DNA of 64,000 nucleotides, taken from Winogradskyella sp. (GTDB lineage: Bacteria > Bacteroidota > Bacteroidia > Flavobacteriales > Flavobacteriaceae). The position numbers were made by a program, and so were the translations under genes. Shown here piece after piece: positions 32,104-39,160 of the stretch (position 1 is the first letter of the stretch; every line of letters starts with the position of its first letter). The notes below the pieces were generated by a model. The model was given only the letters and a program-made list of their open reading frames with translations. It had not been told where the DNA came from and searched no databases. The DNA is taken from the NCBI GenBank assembly GCA_002722255.1, contig PBLD01000003.1, positions 197,336 through 261,335 of the forward strand, in the 5' to 3' direction.

Positions 32104-33414
32104 TTAAAGATTTATAAAATTGTTGATTTTGATGTTTTTCGCCTTAAGGTCAAACATTAAGTTGTACAGTCCGAAGAAGGTTCGGTTAATGTAAATAAAA
32201 TGCTTAGAGCCACGATTGCCATTCATGTTGCGCAATTCTGTACTTTTAGAATATTTCTGACCCATTTCTGTAATTCTTCCAAAGAAATTAGCATCCGAAA
32301 AGTCAAATTCTTCTGAGTGAAATGGTTGTGTAAATAAGCTTAATAGCTCGTGAAACATATCAGTAAAAAAGATAATCTCTTCTTCGGAATCATCTTTTCT
32401 TAATATTTCAAGTTCGTAGAGTTTTTCTTTGAATTTTTTAGGATTATTGATGGTGTCTTTTTCCGCAAGTTCAAAGTAAGGTTTATAAAACTCCTCAGGA
32501 ATTGATTTCATACAACCAAAGTCTAGGGCAATAAGTTGTCCGTCTTTAGAAATTAAAAAATTACCTGGATGCGGATCCGCATGCACTTTTTTAAGGTTAT
32601 GAATTTGAAACATATAGAAGTCCCATAAAGCTTGACCTAATTGAGTTGCTAACGCTTGATCTGTATTATGACTGGCGAATTCAGAAAGATGCTCACCTTC
32701 CATATAATCCATGGTTATAATACGTTCAGAAGATAAATCTTCATAATATTCTGGGAACTTCAAATTTGGAATGTGTTTACAAGCGTCTACAACAGCTTTG
32801 CTTTGTGCTATTTCGAGATTGTAATTGGTCTCTTCTGTAAGTTTGTCTTCAACTTCTTTGAAATACTTGTCGGAATCTTTTCCTTTTATATTAAACATCT
32901 TTATAGCCACTGGTTTTACCAGTGCTAAATCTGATGCGATACTCTCTGCAACTCCAGGATATTGGATTTTCACAGCAAATTTTTTCCCATCCTTTTCTGC
33001 AATATGGACCTGGCCAATACTGGCAGCATTGACTGAAGTTGCATTGAAAGTATCAAATAAATCATCAGGATGTTTCCCAAAGTATTTTTTAAATGTTTTT
33101 ATAACTAATGGAGGTGACAATGGTGGCACAGAAAATTGAGACAGGGAAAATTTTTCTACATAAGCTTGTGGTAAAATGCTCTTTTCCATGCTAAGCATTT
33201 GCGCTACTTTAAGTGCACTGCCTTTAAGTTGTTTTAAGCTGTCGTAGATGTCCTCCGCATTATTTTGATTTAGGCGTTCTTTGGCTTCGGCTTCAGATTT
33301 GGTAATCTTATCACCATAATATTTTAAGTAGTTTACACCAACTTTTGCACCTGTGGTTACCAGTTTTGAGGCACGAGATATTTTTGATATAGGTATGCTA
33401 TCTATGGTCTTCAT
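32104..33414 (-). CDS. ABC1/AarF/UbiB-type atypical kinase
   Basis: The 436-residue protein has the ABC1 kinase-like blocks: ALKVAQMLSMEKSILP, NAASIGQVHIAEKDGKKFAV with KIQYPGV, MDYMEGEHLSEF, and the catalytic-loop and metal motifs VHADPHPGNFLIS and IALDFGCMKSIPEEF. Family members support isoprenoid quinone and lipid metabolism and are atypical ATP-binding proteins. The family motif KxGQ reads KVAQ (residues 69-72). No membrane anchor is clear. Neighbours suggest a role in light or redox stress. It begins just after the TetR-like gene. Confidence 0.92.
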   Translation of the reverse strand: MKTIDSIPISKISRASKLVTTGAKVGVNYLKYYGDKITKSEAEAKERLNQNNAEDIYDSLKQLKGSALKVAQMLSMEKSILPQAYVEKFSLSQFSVPPLSPPLVIKTFKKYFGKHPDDLFDTFNATSVNAASIGQVHIAEKDGKKFAVKIQYPGVAESIASDLALVKPVAIKMFNIKGKDSDKYFKEVEDKLTEETNYNLEIAQSKAVVDACKHIPNLKFPEYYEDLSSERIITMDYMEGEHLSEFASHNTDQALATQLGQALWDFYMFQIHNLKKVHADPHPGNFLISKDGQLIALDFGCMKSIPEEFYKPYFELAEKDTINNPKKFKEKLYELEILRKDDSEEEIIFFTDMFHELLSLFTQPFHSEEFDFSDANFFGRITEMGQKYSKSTELRNMNGNRGSKHFIYINRTFFGLYNLMFDLKAKNIKINNFINL

Positions 33415-34071
33415 TTAATTGCTGTGTATTTTTTCTTTGTAAATAAACTTCCCAAAGTCAATTAAACTTTTCAGTGGTGTTGTGTCTATTAGGTCAAAAC
33501 TTGCACGTACCGATTTTTCAATGAAGACATCTGTTTTTTCAAATGACGGAGAACTGTCATCTAACCAAAATTTCATCGTTAGAAGCAATTGCAACCATGC
33601 TGATTCTTTTAGGCTGCGTTGCTGTAGTTTGGTTAACTGCTCTTGTTTTAAATCAATGGTCTTGATGTTAAGCAATTCAATGAAATTTGTAAAACGCTGT
33701 TTTAAAGGTGCTAAAGTGCGTAGCGTTTTTAATGACGTTTTATGTTCGCCCAAGGCATAAGTTACGTAACTTCTATTTGCTGTTAGAATTTCAAAAAAAG
33801 TGAAATAAAAACTTAAAAGTTTGTCTCGCGCGTCGAAAGAAGCGTAATCATTGCTTTTCTCTAAAACTGTAATTGTATTATCAAAGAATATTTTGAAGAT
33901 GGATTGTTCTAAAACATCAAATGACGAAAAGAACTGATAGAATTGTTGTTCTTCAAAATTATTGTCCTTTGCAAACACATATACCGATTTTGGTTGTTGG
34001 CTATGTGTAAGGACATAATCCATATAATAAGAAATAAGATCTGCTTGTTTTATATTTTTTTTCTTTGCCAT
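33415..34071 (-). CDS. TetR-like transcriptional regulator
   Basis: The 218-residue protein is all helical. Its first 60 residues (KQADLISYYMDYVLTHSQQP, KSVYVFAKDNNFEEQQFYQF) look like a TetR helix-turn-helix in degenerate form, and the C-terminus resembles the TetR C-terminal ligand domain (KFWLDDSSPSFEKTDVFIEK). It is the first gene behind promoter P2, so it could regulate itself and, through the matching operator at P1, the whole cluster. DNA binding is inferred, because the recognition helix is unusual. The start is ATG, 18 bp behind the -7 box. Confidence 0.78.
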   Translation of the reverse strand: MAKKKNIKQADLISYYMDYVLTHSQQPKSVYVFAKDNNFEEQQFYQFFSSFDVLEQSIFKIFFDNTITVLEKSNDYASFDARDKLLSFYFTFFEILTANRSYVTYALGEHKTSLKTLRTLAPLKQRFTNFIELLNIKTIDLKQEQLTKLQQRSLKESAWLQLLLTMKFWLDDSSPSFEKTDVFIEKSVRASFDLIDTTPLKSLIDFGKFIYKEKIHSN

Positions 34072-34089
34072 TGTAGTTTATTTACAATG

Positions 34090-34140
34090 TAAAGATACAA
34101 AATGTTTAACGATATAAATTAAAAGTTAAACAAAATTTAA
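34090..34140 (-). promoter_or_regulatory. Promoter P2 with palindromic operator
   Basis: Read on the minus strand: GTTAAATTTT, GTTTAAC (34131-34125), 14 bp, GTTAAAC (34110-34104), ATTTTG, and TATCTTTA (34097-34090) as -7 box. Heptamers, 14-bp gap, 6-bp gap to the -7 box, and the extra TTAA half site are the same as in P1 (25409-25460), while the 14-bp core differs. It drives the TetR-like gene and the seven genes behind it. Confidence 0.75.
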
Positions 34141-34170
34141 CTCCCAATATAAAGCAAGCAGATTTTAGGC

Positions 34171-35214
34171 TTATACTTTTGATTTGGTATAGTACTTTTT
34201 GCGTAACCAAAAAGCGACACGTACCAAAAGAATTAATGCTGGTACTTCTACTAAAGGTCCAATTACTCCAGTAAAGGCCTGACCAGAATTAAGTCCAAAG
34301 ACTGCTATGGCAACTGCTATAGCTAATTCAAAATTATTACCAGCTGCTGTAAAAGCAATCGCTGCATTTTTATCATAAGGTGCGCCTATTACTTTACTCA
34401 CAAAAAAGCCAATAAGAAACATTACAGTAAAATAGATTAACAAAGGTATGGCTATGATTAGTACATCACCAGGAATCTCAACAATCAGTTCACCTTTTAA
34501 TGAAAACATCACAATAATTGTAAATAACAATGCAATAAGTGTTAATGGTGAAATTGTTGGGATAAACTTTTGTGTATACCAAGCTTCATCTTTAAGTTTT
34601 ACCAGTATTACGCGCGACAATATGCCAAGTAAAAAAGGAATACCTAAATAAATAGCAACACTCTGTGCGATGGTTGCAATAGATATATCTACAATGGCAC
34701 CTTCAAAACCAAAATAGGGTGGTAGCACAGTGATAAACAGATAAGCATAAAAGCTATAGCCAAACACCTGAAAAATACTATTTAAAGCCACTAAACCAGC
34801 ACCATACTCACTACTACCTTCTGCCAAATCGTTCCATACTAATACCATAGCTATACAACGTGCCAAACCAATTAGAATAAGACCTACCATATATTCTGGG
34901 TGATTTTGAAGAAATAGTATAGCCAAAACAAACATTAAAACAGGACCAATAATCCAGTTTAGCACTAATGAAATGGATAATATTTTTACATCCTTAAAAA
35001 CTTTAGGTAGTAAACTATAATTAACTTTTGCCAATGGAGGATACATCATTAATATAAGTCCGATGGCAATAGGAATGTTTGTAGTGCCACTACTATAGGA
35101 GTTAATTAGCTCTGGAAATTTTGGAAAGAAGTAACCTATCCCAATTCCCAAAATCATAGCTAAAAATATCCATAATGTAAGGTAGCTATCTAAAAAATTT
35201 AGTTTCTTTTTCAT
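34171..35214 (-). CDS. acr3: Arsenite efflux transporter Acr3
   Basis: The 347-residue membrane protein has ten hydrophobic helices and the Acr3/BASS pattern: [40 protein letters not shown] (with the conserved Cys used in arsenite transport), and [20 protein letters not shown] near the end. It exports arsenite using the membrane potential. It is the last gene of an arsenic operon after arsR, arsM and arsC, with 6 bp to the arsenate reductase gene. Confidence 0.94.
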   Translation of the reverse strand: MKKKLNFLDSYLTLWIFLAMILGIGIGYFFPKFPELINSYSSGTTNIPIAIGLILMMYPPLAKVNYSLLPKVFKDVKILSISLVLNWIIGPVLMFVLAILFLQNHPEYMVGLILIGLARCIAMVLVWNDLAEGSSEYGAGLVALNSIFQVFGYSFYAYLFITVLPPYFGFEGAIVDISIATIAQSVAIYLGIPFLLGILSRVILVKLKDEAWYTQKFIPTISPLTLIALLFTIIVMFSLKGELIVEIPGDVLIIAIPLLIYFTVMFLIGFFVSKVIGAPYDKNAAIAFTAAGNNFELAIAVAIAVFGLNSGQAFTGVIGPLVEVPALILLVRVAFWLRKKYYTKSKV

Positions 35215-35220
35215 TTTTGA

Positions 35221-35835
35221 TTAGTGCTTTATCTGAGAAAAAACAAACTTCATTTCAGTGGCAATTTGAGTGCTACGTTCCAAGTACTTTTCGGCTTGTT
35301 GTGGTGTGCCATCCGCTATTTTTGGATCTTCGTAAGTAATAGGAATACGCTTTTCTGCACCAGCAATAAAAGGACAGCCTTGATCTGCCGAAGAGCAAGT
35401 CATTATGGCTGCAAAACCGTTTTGAGGATTAAATTCTGAATTAATAGTTTTTGAAAATCCGATGATAGGATGTGCGTTTTCAGCGTATTTTAAACTGTAA
35501 ACCGGATTGTTTCCTTTAGAAAGTTTATCAACTTTAAAACCTGAATTAGAAAGTGTTTCTGCAGCCACAGGAAATAATGCTGTGGCCTCTGTACCTGCAG
35601 AATAGCAAAACAAGTTCTCTATGCCAAAATAAGAGGCAGTCGCTTGTGCCCAAGCTTGTGAGAGGTGACTTCTTCTAGAATTGTGCGTGCAGATGAAATT
35701 GAGATTGATCATCTGCTTTGTATCAACTTTAGATTGAATAAAATCTATTAAAGGTTGTAAAACAGCTTTCCTTTCTTCTGAAATTATAGATGTATCAAGA
35801 CTATCTATTTTTTCTGATAATTTTGAGAATAACAT
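35221..35835 (-). CDS. arsC: Arsenate reductase / low-molecular-weight phosphatase-like protein
   Basis: The 204-residue protein has the CX5R P-loop of low-molecular-weight tyrosine phosphatases, FICTHNSRRSHLSQAWAQ (Cys49 to Arg55), as in thioredoxin-linked ArsC. AAIMTCSSADQGCPF and ITYEDPKIADGTPQQAEKYL with further cysteines fit arsenate reduction to arsenite. A phosphatase role cannot be excluded from sequence alone, but the position between arsM and acr3 supports ArsC. The start is a normal ATG, 25 bp after arsM. Confidence 0.9.
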   Translation of the reverse strand: MLFSKLSEKIDSLDTSIISEERKAVLQPLIDFIQSKVDTKQMINLNFICTHNSRRSHLSQAWAQATASYFGIENLFCYSAGTEATALFPVAAETLSNSGFKVDKLSKGNNPVYSLKYAENAHPIIGFSKTINSEFNPQNGFAAIMTCSSADQGCPFIAGAEKRIPITYEDPKIADGTPQQAEKYLERSTQIATEMKFVFSQIKH

Positions 35836-35859
35836 GCCTAGTTGGGGAATTTATATGAT

Positions 35860-36750
35860 TTAACAACAATTACCATCAGGTGAACAACAAGGCTCATCAT
35901 TTGTAATGTCTGCTAATTGAAGTTTTGGTTTCTTTTCCTTTTTTCCTGGTTTTTCAGCATAAACTGTAATACTGAAAATACCAACATTATCAGAGTTAAA
36001 CTGTTTAATCATTTCCTCATCTAAATACTTGCTTAAGATATCTTCAGGAATAGTGATAGGCTTTTCTTTTTGAATATTAACATTAACAAAGCCTTGATCA
36101 GAAATATGTTTGAGATACTCTTCTTTCTGAATAGCTCCAGCAACACATCCTGCATACATTTCGGCATCTTCTTTTAAAGCTTTAGGTAGGTCACCAACTA
36201 AAACGATATCTGAAATACTAAAATGACCTCCAGGTTTTAATACTCTGAAAATTTCACTGATAACTTTTTGTTTGTTAGGCACTAGATTAAGTACACAATT
36301 GCTCACAATGACATCGGCAATATTATCAGAAACAGGCATATTATCAATATCACCTTCTCTGAATTCAACATTGTTGTAGCCAAGTTTTTCAGCATTAATG
36401 CGTGCCTTTTGTATCATAATAGGAGTGAAGTCTATACCAATAACTTTTCCTTTGCTACCAGTTTCATGTCTCGCTACAAAACAATCGTTACCAGCACCAG
36501 AGCCTAAATCTATAACGGTATCACCTTTTTGTATTAAAGCGAATTGTGTTGGTAACCCGCAACCTAAACCTAAATCAGCATCACTGACATAACCTTTAGT
36601 TTCGGAGTAATCATCCATCATTATGTTATAAACTTTGTTGGATGGAGTAGTGGCACCACAACAAGATGAAGCATTTTCAATCTTACCTTGCTCGGCAATT
36701 TTTGCATATTGTTCTTTTACGATGTCTTTAAGTTCTTGTTCAGTTTTCAT
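35860..36750 (-). CDS. arsM: Arsenite methyltransferase
   Basis: The 296-residue SAM-dependent methyltransferase has the AdoMet motif VIDLGSGAGNDCFVAR and the arsenite-binding cysteines in NASSCCGATT, LGLGCGLPT, and CVAGAIQ of the ArsM/AS3MT family. It would methylate arsenite to less retained or volatile forms. The C-terminus ends in CCSPDGNCC, an extra thiol-rich tail that may bind As(III) or another metalloid. It stands between arsR and arsC in the operon. Confidence 0.93.
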   Translation of the reverse strand: MKTEQELKDIVKEQYAKIAEQGKIENASSCCGATTPSNKVYNIMMDDYSETKGYVSDADLGLGCGLPTQFALIQKGDTVIDLGSGAGNDCFVARHETGSKGKVIGIDFTPIMIQKARINAEKLGYNNVEFREGDIDNMPVSDNIADVIVSNCVLNLVPNKQKVISEIFRVLKPGGHFSISDIVLVGDLPKALKEDAEMYAGCVAGAIQKEEYLKHISDQGFVNVNIQKEKPITIPEDILSKYLDEEMIKQFNSDNVGIFSITVYAEKPGKKEKKPKLQLADITNDEPCCSPDGNCC

Positions 36751-36787
36751 AATTATATGTTTTGTATTGATGTATAATCATTATGGT

Positions 36788-37117
36788 TTAACAACAGTTA
36801 GGTTTTTTAGATTCATAATCCAGAAACTGAGAGATAAGATCCTTTGCATTAGTCCAATTATCTTCATCTATACAATAGCACACACTAGTGCCTTCTATAT
36901 TTCCTTTGATTAATCCAATATTTTTTAATTCTCTGAGATGTTGAGAAATTGTAGCTTGTGCTAAACCAATTTCCTCCACCAAATCACCACAGATACAGGT
37001 ATTAGAATTGATTATATGCTGTAAAATAGCAACTCTTGCAGGATGTGCAAACGCTTTTGCTACTGTGGCAATTTGGTTTTGCTCATTTGTAAAAATTTCA
37101 GATTTAGTAAGTCCCAT
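36788..37117 (-). CDS. arsR: ArsR family arsenic-responsive repressor
   Basis: The 109-residue protein is a winged helix-turn-helix ArsR/SmtB regulator: AFAHPARVAILQHIINSN, then CICGDLVEEIGLAQATISQH and LRELKNIGLIKGNIEGTSVC. The Cys-x-Cys in CICGDL is the As(III) sensor region in ArsR proteins (compare CVCDL). Two C-terminal cysteines (PNCC) may be part of the site. It should repress the operon until arsenite binds. An inverted repeat lies in the upstream region. Confidence 0.93.
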   Translation of the reverse strand: MGLTKSEIFTNEQNQIATVAKAFAHPARVAILQHIINSNTCICGDLVEEIGLAQATISQHLRELKNIGLIKGNIEGTSVCYCIDEDNWTNAKDLISQFLDYESKKPNCC

Positions 37118-37134
37118 TATTCTCTTTAATTATT

Positions 37135-37173
37135 ATATTGCAATATTACGATAAAAGAAATTTAATATCGTTA
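37135..37173. promoter_or_regulatory. Candidate ArsR operator region
   Basis: A perfect 12-bp palindrome ATATTGCAATAT (37135-37146) lies 18 bp upstream of the arsR start. Beside it TTACGATA and TATCGTTA (37146-37153 and 37166-37173) form an imperfect inverted repeat with 12-bp spacing. Position and AT-rich dyad symmetry fit an ArsR site. The site is inferred. Confidence 0.45.
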
Positions 37174-37281
37174 TATAGATGTTATTTCTTTTGTTAAAGT
37201 TTCATTTTAAGGATTCATTAACATTCTTAGGTAGGCTTATATTGTAATTTTAGCGTTAATAACAATCAACACTTTTCAAAA

Positions 37282-38130
37282 ATGAAAAAACTAATACTTT
37301 TTGTATTTGCATTGACACTTACAGTTTCTGTAAATGCTCAATTACAGACACCACAACCTAGTCCTTTTAGTAAGGTAGAGCAGAAGGTTGGATTAACAGA
37401 TGTTACAGTAGAATATTCTAGACCTAACATGCGAGGCAGAAAAATCTTCGGAGATTTAGTGCCTTTCGGAAAGTTATGGAGAGCAGGAGCTAACAAAAAT
37501 ACTGTTGTTACTTTTAGTGATAATGTTACAGTAGGCGATAATGAGTTAAAGGCAGGTAGCTATGCAATTTTTATCACTCCTTCAGAGAAATCTTGGGAAG
37601 TTGTTTTTTATACAGATACTAATAATTGGGGAACGCCACAAAAATGGGATGAGTCTAAAGTTGCTGCTAAAGTAAAGGCTGAAGTTTATGAATTACCTAT
37701 TGATATTGAGACGTTCACAATTTCTTTTGATGATTTAACCAATGATTCTGCAATGATTGGTTTTATGTGGGAAAAAGCATACGCAGCTGTTAAGTTTGAT
37801 GTGCCTACAAAAGCAAAAGTAGCAGCTTCCATAAATAAAGTAATGTCAGGCCCTTCTGCAAATGATTATTATTCTGCAGCTGTGTATAATTTATCTGAAG
37901 GTAAAGATTTAGAGCAAGCAATGGAGTGGATTGATAAGGCTGTAGAAATGACAAAAGATGAGCCTCGTTTTTGGTTTCTAAGACAGCAGTCCTTAATTCA
38001 TGCGGCAAATGGAGATAAAAAAGGTGCTATTGCTGCAGCTAAGAAGTCTCTTGAAGGTGCAAAAGAAGCAAAAAATGCAGACTACATAAAAATGAATGAA
38101 GATTCTTTAAAAGAATGGGGAGCTATGTAA
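37282..38130 (+). CDS. DUF2911 family secreted protein
   Basis: The 282-residue protein has a clear signal peptide (MKKLILFVFALTLTVSVNA). The DUF2911 core follows: QPSPFSKVEQKVGLTDVTVE, YSRPNMRGRKIFGDLVPFGK, LWRAGANKNTVVTFSDNV and KAGSYAIFITPSEKSWEVVF. The last 90 residues have a helical repeat pattern (ALEQAMEWIDKAVEMTKDEP-like) that resembles TPR. It is probably periplasmic or secreted, with unknown function. It diverges from arsR and ends before a bidirectional terminator. Confidence 0.9.
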   Translation: MKKLILFVFALTLTVSVNAQLQTPQPSPFSKVEQKVGLTDVTVEYSRPNMRGRKIFGDLVPFGKLWRAGANKNTVVTFSDNVTVGDNELKAGSYAIFITPSEKSWEVVFYTDTNNWGTPQKWDESKVAAKVKAEVYELPIDIETFTISFDDLTNDSAMIGFMWEKAYAAVKFDVPTKAKVAASINKVMSGPSANDYYSAAVYNLSEGKDLEQAMEWIDKAVEMTKDEPRFWFLRQQSLIHAANGDKKGAIAAAKKSLEGAKEAKNADYIKMNEDSLKEWGAM

Positions 38131-38150
38131 TTATAGCCTCACTAATAATA

Positions 38151-38182
38151 AAAAAACGCAACTTATTGAGTTGCGTTTTTTT
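38151..38182. terminator. Bidirectional terminator
   Basis: AAAACGCAACT, loop TATTG, AGTTGCGTTTT is an 11-bp perfect hairpin with A-run and T-run on its two sides. It lies between the convergent DUF2911 and oxidoreductase genes and can serve both. Confidence 0.9.
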
Positions 38183-39160
38183 TTACTTGTAATCTAGACC
38201 TATACGTTTTCTAACCATATCTAAAGTTGAAATAAGTTCTTTGCTTTTTTCAAAAGTCATAACATCACTTTCAATTTTACCTTTTCTTATGAGTTGATTG
38301 AAATGTTCTGTTTCGTAACTATAACCTATGGTTTTATAATCAAAAGTTTTAAGTTCTTCATTGCCATTACTGTCAATTAGGCTTACTGTAGATGGTTGAT
38401 GAAATTTTGTGTTAATTTTTATGATGCCCTCTTCGCAATGGAAAATTGCTTCTGTTTTAGTTTCTTCTTTTAGTGTGCTCTTTAAAATCGCTATAGCATT
38501 ACTATAGTTAAAAATCATGTTACATTCAGCATCTGCACCAGTAGCAAAAAATTCAGCTCTAGCTTCTATGCTATCAGGTTTTCCTAAACTAGAGAGTGCA
38601 GCAAAAATAGGGTAGATACCAATATCTAAAAGACTACCACCTCCTACAGATTTATCTAATAATCTTGATGTTTCATCATACTCTGGTTTAAAGCCAAAAT
38701 CAGCTTCAAGTTTTACAAGATCCCCATAATGCTTTTGCTCAATTAAATCTAAGACATATCTAAAATGAGGAAGAAATATAGTCCACATGGCTTCCATTAA
38801 AAGCGTATTTTTTTCTTTTGAAAGTTGAATCATTTCTTCAACTTCCTGTAAATCCATAGCAAATGGCTTTTCACACAACACAGCAATACCTTGATTGAGA
38901 CATAAAAGGGTGTGTTCTTTATGAAAGCTATGTGGTGTTGCAATATAAACAGCATCAACATTAGGATCTAAACTTAACTCTTCGTAATTGCCATAAGCGA
39001 CATCGGCATTGAATTCTTGACCAAAAATTTTAGCTTTCTCAAGATTTCTTGAAGCTATAGCGTATAATTTTGAATTAGGAACAGTACTTAAATCCTTTGC
39101 GAATTTAGTAGCGATTTTACCAGCTCCAATAATTCCCCAACGTATCGTTTTAGTTTCCAT
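38183..39160 (-). CDS. Gfo/Idh/MocA family oxidoreductase
   Basis: The 325-residue protein has an N-terminal Rossmann fold (WGIIGAGKIATKFAKDLSTV, VDAVYIATPHSFHKEHTLLC) and the family motif LCEKPFAMD, where Glu-Lys-Pro is typical. The substrate domain has GGGSLLDIGIYPIFAALSSL. It most resembles trans-1,2-dihydrobenzene-1,2-diol / D-xylose dehydrogenase-like members and would oxidise a sugar or polyol with NAD(P). It overlaps the stop of the symporter gene by 11 bp, and with the PIG-L gene may take part in use of a sugar derivative. Confidence 0.92.
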   Translation of the reverse strand: METKTIRWGIIGAGKIATKFAKDLSTVPNSKLYAIASRNLEKAKIFGQEFNADVAYGNYEELSLDPNVDAVYIATPHSFHKEHTLLCLNQGIAVLCEKPFAMDLQEVEEMIQLSKEKNTLLMEAMWTIFLPHFRYVLDLIEQKHYGDLVKLEADFGFKPEYDETSRLLDKSVGGGSLLDIGIYPIFAALSSLGKPDSIEARAEFFATGADAECNMIFNYSNAIAILKSTLKEETKTEAIFHCEEGIIKINTKFHQPSTVSLIDSNGNEELKTFDYKTIGYSYETEHFNQLIRKGKIESDVMTFEKSKELISTLDMVRKRIGLDYK

